DNA of 64,000 bases from Xiphophorus maculatus (lineage: Eukaryota; Chordata; Actinopteri; Cyprinodontiformes; Poeciliidae). The notes under the pieces are model-generated. The model was not told the DNA's origin and did not search any database. It saw only the letters and a program-made list of their open reading frames with translations. Both the position numbers and the translations under genes were made by a program. This document shows, one piece after another, positions 34,101-46,504 of the stretch. Location of the stretch: contig NC_036465.1 of assembly GCF_002775205.1 (NCBI RefSeq), forward strand, positions 1,066,638-1,130,637. The letters run 5' to 3'. Each line of letters begins with the position of its first letter. Position 1 is the stretch's first letter.

Positions 34101-37100
34101 GCGATCGGCGGTAAATGCTTCAGGCGGGGATAGAAGAAGGAGTTGGCCGGGTGGCTCGGGAAGGACGAGGTGATCTGGGCAAAATGACACAGGATGAATC
34201 CCAGAGGTGTTTTCGTCAGTTGGGCCAAAAATGTAAACTCAAAAGTAATCACAGGCCAAAACGACCAACTTAAAATCAAGCAAATAAATTATCCAGATAT
34301 TTAGAGTAGAACCAAAACTTGAAAGAGATTCTTTCAAGAAGAAAAGGAGTAAATTTCCACCGAAAACTCAGAAATTTCGTGATTAATCTCAGAAATGTTA
34401 TAGAAAACTTTTCAAAATAAAATTTTCAGCATTGACATTTTTCAGAATTTTCCAAATTATTCAGAATAATTCAGAAATTGTTCTGAATTCAAAACTTCAG
34501 AATAATAGAAATTTTGTAGAAAAATTTCTATTATTAATTTAAAGTGTGTATTTTTTTTAGAAACTTTCTGAGTTTTTTGGCAGAAGTTTACTCCTTTTCC
34601 TTCCCTCCATTGGCCCTGAGATGCTGCAGCAGATTTTTCATGTTTGCTGTAAAGCATCTAGTTTTCAGTTTCTTTTGGGCTTGATTGAATAAATTTGTTT
34701 TCAGTAATAAAAACAGGGTTTGGGTCTCTTTGTTTCAATATTTATTTAAGTTTAAGAAAGAATAAAAGCTGATTTTGTTGCAGCAAAGTTGGCTTTTCAG
34801 TAAAAGACTCTGATTAAACTTGGTTTTAGTTTTTCTTAAAACTTGGTTATAAAAACACAAATACTTTGTGTTGTACTTTATGTTTTCCTGTGTCAAGAAA
34901 TTATGTGGTAACTATTTTTACCTTCATTACAAATTAAAAGTCTCCAAATTTGTATCAGTTTTGAATTGCAGTTGGGGACCGCACAAAGTCAGTTCAAGGG
35001 CCACAAATGGCCCTGGGCCGCTCTTTGGACACCCCTGCCCTGTCCTGATATTTTAGTCTGTAGTTTTCACCAAAGCAGAATAAGAAGCCGCAGAAGTTAA
35101 GTGAGACGGCGTCTGATGGATGCGCCGCTGCTCTCGGCTCACCTGCGTGATTCTGTCCTGCGGGATCGTCTCAAAGTTTGGGGAGGAGAAGGTGAATCCG
35201 CTGTCCGTTCCCGCGTCGTACGGAAACAGCTCCAGCGTCACTTTGTCCTTCCAGCGGTCGCCGTCACACAGATCCACGCCGTCCACGCCCACGAACCAGT
35301 CCGGGCTCGGAACCAGCCGCACCATGAACGACAGCTGCCACAGAAAGAGGTGAGGGCGCAAAGTGGAGCAACAAAACAACGACCGACATCACAGCTGGGC
35401 TCAGCTCTGGTTTCAACCGTTTCAGTTTGGATTTTCTGAGAAAGGAGCCACAGAATGGAACCGGTGGTCCAGTAACCTCCAGTTTTGGATCCGGCCGCAT
35501 GTTAAAGTCTCATTCTGCAGCGGCAGCGGCGTGCAAACAGCTGGACAAGAACGGCGCTGGGAAGACATTTATAACCGGAAGACTCCAGTCTGCAGTTCTT
35601 TAGAGGGATCCCAGTCCTCCCAGTTCGAATCGATTCAAAATGATCCAAAATCTAATTTAACCTGCTTAACTATTTAAAATTGTATTTTGAATTATTCTTA
35701 TAATTCAAATCTAGGCAGCTGGACTAGTCTGGACTTTGACTAGGCCATTCTGACCCATCCCATAGCATCTCTGCCTGGTTGTCCAGAACCAGAACAGCTG
35801 CAGATGAAGGCCCCGTTTCAAGGCCCTGTGAAACTTTCATTTTCACTAGAAATGGTTGTGGTGTAAACGGCCTAAATGACACTCAACTGGACTTTGGTTC
35901 TGAATTAGGAGACTGCTCTAGATTTCATTTAGGTTTATTGGAATAAAGAAGACTAAACATAAGTATAAACCACTTTTTAGTATAACGTAATGCAGATTAA
36001 TTGATGGTGTGCTCAGTGGCAGCCATGTTGCCTTGCAGGAAATTGATAATTGATGATGCAGACTGGGAGTGTCAAACTCCACACCTGGAGGGACGCTGCC
36101 CTGCAGCTTTTAGATGAGCCTCTGCGGCAGCACCTGAACAGAATAATTAGGTCATTAAGGCTCTGAGACCTGAGCTACACAAGGAGGAGGTGATGAAGTC
36201 GTTTCTTTCCAGTGTTTTGTACCTGTGGCACAAATAAAACCTGCAGGACAGCGGCTGGAGGCCTGGAGTTTGACTCCCCTGCTTTATGCTTAGCGCTAGC
36301 TTACGCAATGTTGTTTATGTTCTGCGGTTTAGCTTTAGCTTGTGGTAATTTGTGTTTCTAGTGGTTTAGCATTAGCTTCTGCTAATTCTTTTCTATTCAG
36401 GGTTTTAACCCTCCTGTTATGTTCCGGGTCAAATTGACCCGTTTTAAAATTTACAAATAAAAAAAAAAAAATAGAAGCATTTTTTTTTTTGCATGAAACG
36501 TTTTCTATTTGTCTTAATAGGTGCACTCTAGACATAAGTTGAAAATTTATTCATTTTACACATTTGTACCAAACCCTAGGTCTACTTTTTACATCGATAC
36601 TGTTCGGGTCAATTTGACCCGGCAGTCAGGTTAAAGTGCAAAAAAAGATTTTAAAATGTCCAATTCTATATGTTTCCTTGCAGTTATGAACCATATTTCA
36701 CCACACACACACTCACACACAAACACACGCAACCACACACACACAAGCCCACTTTCTCACTACTCTCTTTACTTCACTAGGAAACTGCGAGAAAGCAGGT
36801 GTTCACACAACTTTTGACGGGAATCTTTTCTGTTCCTGTGGACAAACTCCACCCACTCTGAGTGACACTCAGCAGAAGTGGAGGAAAACATAAAAACTCT
36901 CTGCATCACTCATTTATCTTGATTTTAATCAGCGGGTCAATTTGACCCAGAACAGTATGTGTGTCTCAAGTTCAATTATAAAGATCACCCTTTGGTAAAA
37001 AAAAAAAAAGTATAATATAAAATAATTTACCAAAGGTCAACTTCAAGGAAATTATTGTTTTTTTGTGTCTAGGTTTTTTTTCAGTGGACATTAAAAATCT

Positions 37101-38831
37101 AAATTCCATTTTTTATGTCCAAATGAGTAAATGAGCAGGTTGTCGTCATTGATCCTTAATTTCTGAGAAATAATAAAACATCATTGCACAAATATTGATT
37201 GAAATGGTTAGTATTGGAGTTAATAATCAGATACAAAAATGTTTTGGAGGAATTTTTTGGTTTCTGACACTATTGCATGATTAAACACTCCCTGGGTCAA
37301 ATTGACCCACGAACATTTTTGCTGTACCCTAGAAACGAACATAACAGGAGGGTTAATAAAGTCCCACCATTAGTCTATAATTATGTTCATTTTTAAAATT
37401 AGGAAGAAATATGCAAAAAAGATTTTTTTTGTTTCTGTTGAACAAAGCAGAAATCAGGATGTTACATTGAGTATTTCCTCGGTAAATGTTTGCTGTGAAA
37501 TTCTTGGGCACTGCTAAAGTCATCCTGACACCAGCTTGCTGTGTTTGCTGACCCGTCGGGTGAAGGGTTCTCACGCACTCGGTGACCAGCCTGAAAGCCG
37601 ACGGTTGTGGGGAGACTTACATAGGAGTGCCTGGCAAACACCTCAAACTCGGCGTCCATCTGGCCCGAGCCTCCCACGACAGCAGGAGCGGAGAGGATCC
37701 CATAAACGCTCTGGATCCGCTCGCCGGCCGTCTCCACTTCCTTCATGATCGTCCAGGCCTCGCCTTTTTCTGCAAACTCCCTCACTCCGTTGCTGGCAAA
37801 CTCATTACTTTGCCACATGTGGTAGTCGGAGCTGTGGGTCACCCCTGGAGCGCAGAGAGGAGGAAACTGAGGATTTGTATAATTGGTGCAACAAGTTTAG
37901 ACTTTATGTACATCCATAAAGGTCAATGAATAAACTGTTTCTGCTGTTTTAATAATAAATTAATGCCTAAAAATCAATAAAATTTTATTTGTATAGCACA
38001 TTTCAAAGTGCTTTACATCATAAACACAAAGTCATGCAACATAGAATCAACAATCAAAACATTACATTAAGTCGTAAAATTTGTAATTGATCATGTTTCA
38101 GATGCGACTCTAAACAAGTAGGTGTTTAATCGAGATTTAAAGGAAGTCAGTGTTTCAGCTGTTTTACAGTTTTTTGAAAGTTTGTTCCAGATTTGTGGTG
38201 CATAGAAGCTGAATGCTGCTTCAGGCCTTAAAATGTCTTTCATTAGTTTTAAAAAATGTAATTTGGCCTTAAATACGTTAATCACGGGACTTTTGTTTGG
38301 CTAAGGCTAACGTGTGAGTAGCAATAAGCTACCACTAACTAGCTGCTAATTTACCTTTGCTAGTTAATTAGCTTTTCTTCAAATTTCTTGACAGCTGGCT
38401 GGATGACGGTTGTCTTTGCGACTGTCTCACTTCTGTTGCCAAACCATATGAGGCTAGATGATTTCTGTGACAATAAAGCGTCTTAAATTTGATTTCCTGA
38501 GACCTGCAGATACCTGAACTCAAATTATTTTCTTCTGGACTTTTCAGTTTTCATATTTGATGCCAGTAATCATCAGAGTGTGGAGTATGTTTTTACCGAT
38601 CAGGTTGGACCACTGTGCAGGCGGGCGGTAGACAGGATACTGCTTAGGAAAAGCTGCCTGGGTCCATTTCCCTGTGAAGGTGAGGCTGTAGTGGGCTGTT
38701 TCTGACGCCGTGCACATGGGGACGTCCGTTGGGACCGGCATCGACCCAACGGCGGGGAGGAGAGCTAGCATCAGGACAAGCAGGTGACGTAGAGCGTCAG
38801 AGAAGGAGGGAGTCTTCCTGCTGGCTTCCAT
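31115..38831 (-). CDS. spon2: spon2 (mindin), spondin 2 extracellular matrix protein
   Basis: Secreted matrix protein that binds integrins and microbial surfaces. Coding exons: 38831-38597, 37844-37621, 35334-35143, 34174-33988, 31293-31115. They total 1017 nt, 338 residues plus TGA, with matching phases (1, 0, 0, 1). A signal peptide covers residues 1 to about 30 ([17 protein letters not shown]). The spondin domain covers about residues 37-240, with family landmarks [36 protein letters not shown] and [16 protein letters not shown] linker ([18 protein letters not shown]) precedes the C-terminal thrombospondin type-1 repeat, residues about 284-338, with WSPWGLC, HRTRYV and final FPDNCL. Start: this ATG immediately precedes the signal peptide; an acceptor at 38862/38863 shows a 5'UTR exon upstream. 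The stop sits in a TGA-CTAG context followed by an open basic frame (separate entry). Confidence 0.96.
31440..32340. mobile_element. inverted family F copies in spon2 last intron
   Basis: Two or three tandemly placed degenerate copies with cgataatattgtt, gaccaaaacaccagactg and gaccaaagcaccagactg words, the complement of the 4370-4710 family. Confidence 0.5.
32341..33535. other. spon2 last intron, no recognised content
   Basis: Moderate GC, unmatched in the window; no exon signal that fits spon2. Confidence 0.35.
33538..33850. repeat. TTAGCATTAATGG simple array plus AGC-rich element
   Basis: 33538-33680 is an irregular tandem of attaatggttagc-type words. 33690-33850 is a relative of the 17.1-kb AGC-rich element. 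Confidence 0.6.
34202..35037 (+). mobile_element. hAT-like non-autonomous element, copy E
   Basis: Degenerate left end cagaggtgtt; right end ctttggacacccctg. The body matches copies A-D. It begins 27 bp from the spon2 exon 5 acceptor and fills most of that intron. Confidence 0.75.
36409..37352. mobile_element. 944-bp piggyBac-like MITE with four ERE-like palindromes
   Basis: A perfect 16-bp terminal inverted repeat (ccctcctgttatgttc) is flanked by TTAA at 36405-36408 and 37353-37356. Inside are four copies of GGGTCAAATTGACCC or its complement, at 36426, 36606, 36934 and 37294. No transposase frame. Located in the spon2 intron between the second and third coding exons. Confidence 0.92.
37975..38290 (-). 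mobile_element. LINE 3' fragment
   Basis: The - strand encodes a remnant resembling the extreme C-terminus of non-LTR retrotransposon ORF2 ([14 protein letters not shown], then [11 protein letters not shown]). It is followed by a tail with the common fish LINE/SINE word tagcacatttcaaagtgctt. 5'-truncated, in the intron after the first spon2 coding exon. Confidence 0.7.
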
Positions 38832-38862
38832 GATGGGTTCGGGTTGGAGATGGAGTGATGGT

Positions 38863-40025
38863 CTGAAAAATACAAAACACTTAGTGGAGAAAACGCCTTT
38901 CACTCTAACTCAGACGCATTGGCTCTTATTGCTGCTGTTTCACAAATTCAGTGGCACCTAAAGAGAAGGGATTTTGTTTTTGATGTTGAGTTTGTGTTTT
39001 TATGCGTTCTGTGAAGTGAAATAGACCAGTGCCTTTCAGTTCTTACTAAACCAATCAAAGCTTTCCTACTCAACATAGACAGGTGAAGATCTGTACACAC
39101 ACCTCTACATTTCTACCTTTTACTGCTTTATTTTACTCAAACTGTCACATCAGCTTGTTGTTCTTTCTATAGTTAAGTATTCCATGAATTATGACAGCAA
39201 ATAATCATACAAACATTCAGATTTCGTGTTTAATTTAATCCTGTATACACTATCTTGTTTTTGTTCCAATTCTGACTCTTAAACCTGAATAACTCAGAGA
39301 CCGCCTGCTGGTGGATATTCTTCACTGGAGTCACATAAATCTCTTTCCTTACAGTAGACTGAATAGTTTCTAGAAAGTGACTGTAAATAACCGTCAAAGT
39401 GGGAACGAAATGTTTCCAGTAAGTGATGTAAGTACCAAACATCACGAACAAAGAATAATCCATTTTGTACACGTACTCGCCTGTTTCACGTCAGTCTGAA
39501 CGATCCAATTCCGATTTTTCACCAAAACCAATCCAATCGTATCTGATAGTTGTCAAAGTGTCTGCAGTCAAAACTCGTTGCTGTTAGCTGGGATTTATCA
39601 GCTTCCTTCGTCTGCTGACCATCCAGTGACCGCGGCGGCAGCCATCTTTACTGCTGTGGGTGGCGTCTACGTTCTTCGTGTTGGGGTCGTAAACCGTTCA
39701 CACAGAAGTCTGTTTGCAGTTGCTTTTAATTAGTAGCATGAGCAATCACGCAAAAAATAGGATTTCAGCAAGGAATCGTGACCTGCTGAGTGAACGTAGC
39801 TCATGTTAAACACAAAACACCGAGAAGCCTCTGGTTTCATCTTTCTAACACCTACTCTGCATTTCTGACTCCTTTCTCCTGCTTGTTTTACAACACTTAG
39901 CAACTTGGAACATGATCAAAGCAACTTGCCTGACATCGCTGGGGACCCGAACGTGGACATGAACAGATTTACTCACATGTCCCAACTGCCCCATTAGCGA
40001 CTTTAACTTTTTACTGCCGTGGCTT
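38863..40025. other. spon2 5'UTR intron, left part
   Basis: No recognised element. Not coding for spon2. Confidence 0.4.
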
Positions 40026-40030
40026 CTCAC

Positions 40031-40886
40031 GGGTAGGCGATAGCTACCGTGATAGACAACGGGTAGGCGACAGCTACTGTGATAGACAACGGGTAGGCGA
40101 TAGCTACCGTGATAGACAACGGGTAGGCGACAGCTACTGTGATAGACGACGGGTAGGCAGTAGCTACCGTGATAGACGACAGGTAGGCAGTAGCTACCGT
40201 GAAAGACGACAGGTAGGCAGTAGCTACCGTGATAGACGACGGGTAGGCGACAGCTACCGTGATAGACGACGTGTAGGCAGTAGCTACCGTGATAGACGAC
40301 GGGTAGGCGACAGCTACCGTGATAGACAACAGGTAGGCAGTAGCTACCGTGATAGACGACAGGTAGGCAGTAGCTACCGTGATAGACGACGGGTAGGCAG
40401 TAGCTACCGTGATAGACGACGGGTAGGCAGTAGCTACCGTGATAGACGACAGGTAGGCAGTAGCTACCATGATAGACGACAGGTAGGCGACAGCTACCGT
40501 GATAGATGACAGGTAGGCAGTAGCTACCGTGATAGACGACGGGTAGGCAGTAGCTACCGTGATAGACGACGGGTAGGCGACAGCTACCGTGATAGACGAC
40601 GGGTAGGCGACAGCTACCGTGATAGACGACGGGTAGGCAGTAGCTACCGTGATAGACGACGGGTAGGCAGTAGCTACCGTGATAGACGACGGGTAGGCAG
40701 TAGCTACCGTGATAGACGACAGGTAGGCAGTAGCTACCGTGATAGACGACGGGTAGGCAGTAGCTACCGTGATAGACGACGGGTAGGCAGTAGCTACCGT
40801 GATAGACGACGGGTAGGCAGTAGCTACCGTGATAGACGACGGGTAGGCAGTAGCTACCGTGATAGACGACGGGTAGGCGATAGCTA
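40031..40886. repeat. 30-bp minisatellite, about 28.5 copies
   Basis: Tandem gatagacgacgggtaggcag plus tagctaccgt, in exact 30-bp register from end to end. Two main variants alternate in blocks (gcagtagctacc and gcga(c/t)agctacc). Each unit contains the palindrome gtagctac or a near version. It lies in the spon2 5'UTR intron, about 450 bp downstream of the inferred exon 1. The 147-codon open frame on the - strand is a by-product. Confidence 0.96.
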
Positions 40887-41337
40887 GAGCTACGGTTCCT
40901 GTTCCCTGCTATGGGACTTTACGGTGGTTTGAAGAGAAATTTGAGTCTTCCTCCTGAACCGTGAAGGCAGTGGAGAACTTTTCAGAAAGTAGTCCTCAGC
41001 TATAATCACCTGTCAGTTTGAGAGTTCATGCGTTCAGCTAGACACAGATACATAATTACACCTTGATTCATAAAACTGCAAAGACTTTTCATCCAACAAG
41101 CAGTTTAATCTGCAACATCCATGATTTTCCTCTGATTATCTGGTTGCTTTCTGTCTCTTCTCTTACTTGGTCACCACAGAGAATCATCCATCTCCGTTTC
41201 CTTTCTGTCTCGCTCTGTTCACCTTAAGCATGCCGGTATGTTTGCATGCAGGTCTAACAGCCTCCCATCGGTAACAGACCCAGTCTTTAGTTTGATTAGG
41301 CCGTGTTAGCACCAGGTGAAGGTGAGGAGATACTCAC

Positions 41338-41420
41338 TGGTTCCAGCAGCGGATGATTGGAGAGGAGAGCTGGAGGAGGGGCGGGGAGCAGCGGTCCTGG
41401 CTGTCGGGATGAGTGACTGC
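41338..41420 (-). other. spon2: probable spon2 5'UTR exon 1
   Basis: On the - strand a good donor (CCA/GTGAGTATC) lies at 41337-41336, preceded by about 80 GC-rich bases and a TATA-like box. The first coding exon has an acceptor (TTTTTCAG) at 38864-38863, so an upstream noncoding exon is required. Its 5' limit is an estimate from the TATA position. Confidence 0.5.
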
Positions 41421-41443
41421 AAGGATCCAAACTCCTTTCTTGC

Positions 41444-41451
41444 CTATTTAT
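41444..41451 (-). promoter_or_regulatory. TATA-like box of spon2
   Basis: ATAAATAG on the - strand, about 30 bp upstream of the inferred start of the noncoding exon. Confidence 0.5.
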
Positions 41452-41459
41452 GTCTTCCA

Positions 41460-42170
41460 GGAGGTTCGCCTCCTCCTGCTCCCTCCCTCCTCTACCCTGT
41501 GTTCCTCAGTGACGTCCCTGCCCCCTTCATGCTCCCTGACTTTGGCTCTGTCTCTTGCTCTCTGCTGCTCCGTATAATTGGACATTTTAATGGATAATGT
41601 TCCCAGCAGATTGGGGAATTTAAGCCAGTTTGCTTTGAGGCTTTTTGAGTCATTTCACAGTTTGACTTTGTCGATCTCTGAACCACAAGATAAGATCGAT
41701 GAGGCTGAAAGTCTCTCATGGTCAGCTTTAGATGGGACTTCAGCAGAGGCTTTTTGGTGTTTTCTGTTCTGGAGATATTTGAACATAAAGTCTTTTAAGG
41801 TTTCTGTTGGTACCTGATTGCCAATGTCAGAAACCTTCCTCAGAACAAATGACCCATAAAGTAACTATTTCTGAAGGCCTTTGAACAGCCTCTTTGATTG
41901 TCGCCTTGTGGTGGTTTTGGAGACTCGTTGACCTGTAGATGCAACTCTTTGCTGCCATTCTCCAGCAGTGAGCTTTGGAGATGTTTCTGTTTCTATTACC
42001 ATTATCCTTACTGTCAATGGTGACAAACTGGTGGCCGTCCAGTTGCCAGTGCACGCCGTATTTACACCCAGTTAAATGGGATGTCATAGGCTGCTCCAGC
42101 TCCGCTGTGGTAGGGACAGATACAGGAAATCCTTCCTGCCACATGCCATCTCACTGTACAATAAAAGATA
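41460..42170. other. spon2 upstream flank
   Basis: Pyrimidine-rich promoter flank, then unassigned sequence. No gene recognised. Confidence 0.35.
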
Positions 42171-42179
42171 AATCATTGT

Positions 42180-42470
42180 TCTGCACTAATCAGTCCGATT
42201 TTGCACAACTGCACTGTGGCACACTGCTGTACATATATTTACATATACATATCTGCATTTTTTTAATCTTGCAAGGACTGCTCTTAAGTTGCTTTTTATA
42301 TTAACAGCATTTTATATTTTTACAATTTATAGCATTTTATATTTTATTTTTTATTTTATCTACAACTACTACTCAGTGGTAGTTGTTATTGTGTCTTGTC
42401 TCTATGCTGTAACTGCGAAGTAATTTCCCTGCTGGGATGAATAAAGTACTTCTTTCTATTCACATTCCTA
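42180..42470 (+). mobile_element. retroposon 3' tail
   Basis: Ends gtaatttccctgctgggatgaataaagtac, a form common at the 3' end of teleost non-LTR retroposons. No coding remnant. Confidence 0.45.
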
Positions 42471-44282
42471 GAAACTCTTGTTCACCTAAAAAAGCAAAGA
42501 AAAAATGTAAAAATGTTTTAGACCATGGAGGTACCAACAATTACACTGATTTCAAATGATGTCATTGTTGCCTGGATGTTCAGACAAAAAAAGCACAAAC
42601 ACCTGAAGGGCGTGTAACGTCCCATTCATTTCAATATTCTGCGCTCACTGTGGAGCAACTTGAACGATGGCTGAGCGGCAGCCTTGGTTGAAGGTTGTTT
42701 TTTTTTTTTACTGATGATGTGGTAGCTAGCCTTTGCTAGCACTAAGTTATCTGGGCCTACGTAGCCAAATTCCTGTAAAAATATTGATTCATCAATGCTT
42801 TGCAGATAATTTTTCAAGTTAAATATCAATTTGTAAAAGCCAGTAAATTGATTAGCTCTCCTGTCATGCCAAGGTGATAAACATTGTCACTATACCAGCT
42901 GGGTGTCATAAAACACTTCTTCATCTGGAGTGTATTTGTGGTTGGCAATCAACTGTTGGTGGTCATTCAATGGTACATATCAATAATCTAAACCAGCTGT
43001 TCAGATGTACAGATGTTTCCCCAACACAAGCTTACTGCTCCTGTTCGTCCACAACTAAAATGGCCGCAGTGCGCTGCTCTAAATTTTGTAGTTTGATGTG
43101 ATTTGCGATCAGTGAAATTGAGCTATTGGTAGTTTGTTCTTAGAGTGAAGGATGCTTTAGCTGTAGTTTGTTCATATAATCTGGGTCTGGTGTCCAGTCA
43201 CTCGTTTTGAGCACAGAGGAAGGAAGTATGTTTCGTTTCTCATCAGTTTTGTTGATCCTACTGTTTACTACAAGGTTAGGGAATACGACCAGTTTTGGAT
43301 AACTTCACTGCCCACTTTATACGCTCTAATTCGTGTCAGAAAAACAAACTTAGCCGCATAGCATCATATGAAGAACATTTCAGCAGTTTCCTTCAAATCT
43401 GCTTCACAACTGGATTGAATTAAGTGACTCTAAGCGATTTTAGAACGTTGCGGTGTCCTTCTGTTGTCAGACATTACAAGGCAGCCGAGGGGAATGGAAA
43501 ATACCAAAGTCTCTGGCTGTGCCATACGCTTTGGGCTAACGTGGCTTTTCTCCTGAAACTTGATCAGGATTGTTTCAGACAATATAGAAGAAGTTTACAG
43601 TTGGTGAAGCAGAGCTAGGAGCTTCTCCTCAACACACAGCTGTTACCAACAGTCAGGGTTTCCTTTGACTAGGCCACACAAACCAGTCACACAATGAGAG
43701 ATAATAACTGCCAAATGTACAGATTTTACCTTAAAGTCTGGAAATACGTTGATACATAAAATATGTATTGTCCCTCAATAAGAATCTGTAGTTTGGTTTC
43801 TGTTGGTTCTGTCGAGATGCAAGGGAGGACTAAGCAAATTTCTCCTTATATTACAGTGGCTGCATTACACCACAGCAAAGGGAAAATAATGCCAATAAAT
43901 CAATATCATGATAGACATGTGATCAATATCAATAGATAATACATCTGATTGAATATTCAATATGTATAATACTCACTGAAAGCAAAGAGTTTAGCTGCTC
44001 TGTCTGTCATGGCTAGCTAGGCAAGGTTGGAAGCATCGACTCATCACTCATTCTGTGGTTACCTAGCAACTCACTCATTCTATAGTTACCTAGCAACAAC
44101 CTGTTGAGTAAATTGCGCAGCAGCGGTTTAAGGTTTCTCGTTGAATGAAAGCTGCGGATAAAACAGAAAAGGATCTGGCCTCCAGTTTGCTGGATTTCAA
44201 ATATTTAAAACAAAACTAATCAATAATTATAGATATTGATTGATAGGAAACGCTTATATTGTGGTAAGTTTTTCCAATCCTG

Positions 44283-44500
44283 TAAAATATCAATCAGCCA
44301 AGTTTATTTATGTAGCACATTTCAGGAACACAGTTCAAAGTGCTTTACGTCATAAAAGATATCAACTCAGAAAACCAGCAAACATTACATTTTGTCATCG
44401 TTACACATCAAATATGTCGTTAAATGTTTCATTCATCATGATTCAAATCAACACTCAGCAGGTGAGTTTTTAGTCTAGCTTTAAATAAATATTGATAGTT
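44283..44500 (-). mobile_element. LINE-type 3' fragment
   Basis: Shares gtagcacatttc, caaagtgctttac and cataaaa with the 37975-38290 element, same orientation. Confidence 0.5.
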
Positions 44501-44639
44501 GTACATTAACTTATTATGGCATCATCATCTGGAATTTCCCAAATTGATTAAAGATGCACAGTCATCTTGGTGTATGAAAACTTCTGACATTTGGCAACAT
44601 GAAATAATTTAGTTCATCCTAACTTAGCTACAAGTTTAT

Positions 44640-46000
44640 CCTGAGTTAGCATCAGCCTGGAGCCGACATGTTTCTGTAAATGTCTGTTTCTGTTTGGGCT
44701 GCTGGAGGTGACGAGCCGCCCTCCCCTCATGTAAACACCAATATGTCATCAGGCTGAATCAGCTAATGGCCGCCACATGGCCACGCTCCCCACACAAACA
44801 AACCCAAACGCCTCCAGTCAGCCTGTCTTCACTCGGCTGCCCTTCGTTCCCAACATTAATTGCTTCGCTCTGCGTATTCCAGCCAGAAGGAGGGAAATTA
44901 ACTCATCACCGCCGCCTTTGCAGAACAGAGGTGCACTGTGTTCAGTTTTATCGAGGGGAATAAATCTGTGTTCCTGAACACCTGGTTTACTTGCTCACTT
45001 CAGACTTATCCTGCAACCGTCACTCTTTTACTGTCGCGACCTTTTAATTCATTCTTCAGGAAACAGATGAAATCCAGTTTTTATTCCGTACTGGAAAAAA
45101 TAAGACCCTATTAATTATGACTAGGAGTAACTTTGCTTAGATAAGAGTCATTTCCTGCATTTTAGATCAGATTTATGATGAATCTAAATCTTCCATCTGA
45201 CAGTTTCTCACCTTTGAAACAACCACAGCTGGACAGAGAACCCAGAAATTATACTTAAACTAAGAGTAGCAGTACTACGACATATTTTTATTAAAGTCTA
45301 CTCAAGTACTAACTGATCAAATTATCAATCATTAAATTTTAAATAATTACATAATCAGGCGGACCAAAATATTAAGTTAAGTGGAAAAGTTGGTATTTTA
45401 ATGACAATAATTCATATAAGCAACAAAAATAAGAAAATCAGGCAAAAGAAACTTTTTCCAAATCAGTTTCTTTAAATAAAAAACTTATGAAACTTTAACA
45501 GGTGTGTGTCTGTGTCTGGTGAAATTTTACTCAAGTAAGAGAAGAAATACTTCAAAATAAAATCACTCCAGTGAAAGTAAAAAGTACAGCTTAATAAAAA
45601 TACATTTTTTCAAAAACGTCACTGAAGTCGATGTAATTGAATAAATGTAAGTAGTTAATACCCCAAACACATCACTCAGTGTTCAGTTTGCTGTGCTGTT
45701 CTGTTATAACTTACATGAAATTTACTTTTTCGCTGCTCCTTACAAGTGAACATTTCCATCCTCCAGTAACTTTTGGTTAAATCTGTTCTTTAATCAGCCT
45801 CTTCCTTCATTAGAGTATATTTTTATTTCTAAAGACACAGCAGCATCTGTGCCATATGTGAGAAACCCACTTAGAGTAATAAGAACCCAAATCAAGTTTT
45901 TTTTTGCAGATAAACTATATACATGAGTTTTAAAAGTGCCATTTTCTCTGCAAAGTGTGACTTTTTCACTTAAAATTGTTCTGCAAAATTTGGCCTACAA
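44640..46000. other. intergenic, single-copy patch then AT-rich
   Basis: 44690-44970 is GC-richer, unmatched in the window and without a recognisable protein, so a conserved noncoding element is possible. 45000-46000 is AT-rich with nothing recognised. Confidence 0.3.
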
Positions 46001-46280
46001 CTGTCTCCGTGCTGCCCAGAATTATTCACACTTGTGGAAAATTTGGGTTTAATTGCACCAACATGTGATATTAATTTATTACAGCTCAGTGCTAAAGATT
46101 AGGGTGATGGCAGAGAGGCCTTCCAACCTGAAAGACTCAGAAGATAAGTTGTCAAAATGTCAGTGCAAACAATGTAAAACCATGGTCTTTGTGTTAGAAT
46201 GTCCTAGTCAAAGTTGAGGCCTAAATCCAACTCAGAGTGTGATGCAGGAGCTGAACATTAGTGTCCAATCTGACTGAGCT
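46000..46280 (+). mobile_element. decayed DNA transposon fragment (Tc1-like?)
   Basis: The stretch at 46196-46245 resembles, with a stop, the SPDLNPIE motif region of Tc1-type transposases. 35720-35760 carries a related word (actttgactaggccattct) on the opposite strand. Badly degraded; family uncertain. Confidence 0.4.
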
Positions 46281-46504
46281 GGAGCTAATCTGCAAGGAAG
46301 AAAGGACAACACAGGTAGAGATAGGTTGCATGTTGTTTACATCTGGGAATTTCACGCCAGAACAAAATGTTTGGAGGCAAAAAGACAATTATTTTACTTC
46401 CAGTACATAGCCGGGCTTCTGCAGTGGGACCGCTAACAAAACGAGACCTGGAGATGCAGAAATCCTTAATTCAGTGCAGCAAAGGCAAAGAAAACGTAGA
46501 AAAA

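Noticed and set aside
40027..40470. 147-codon repetitive frame on the - strand
   Set aside because: By-product of the 30-bp minisatellite; intronic, no gene features.
40031..40886. CRISPR-like array of about 30-bp repeats
   Set aside because: Repeats are directly adjacent with no unique spacers, and the context is vertebrate intron.
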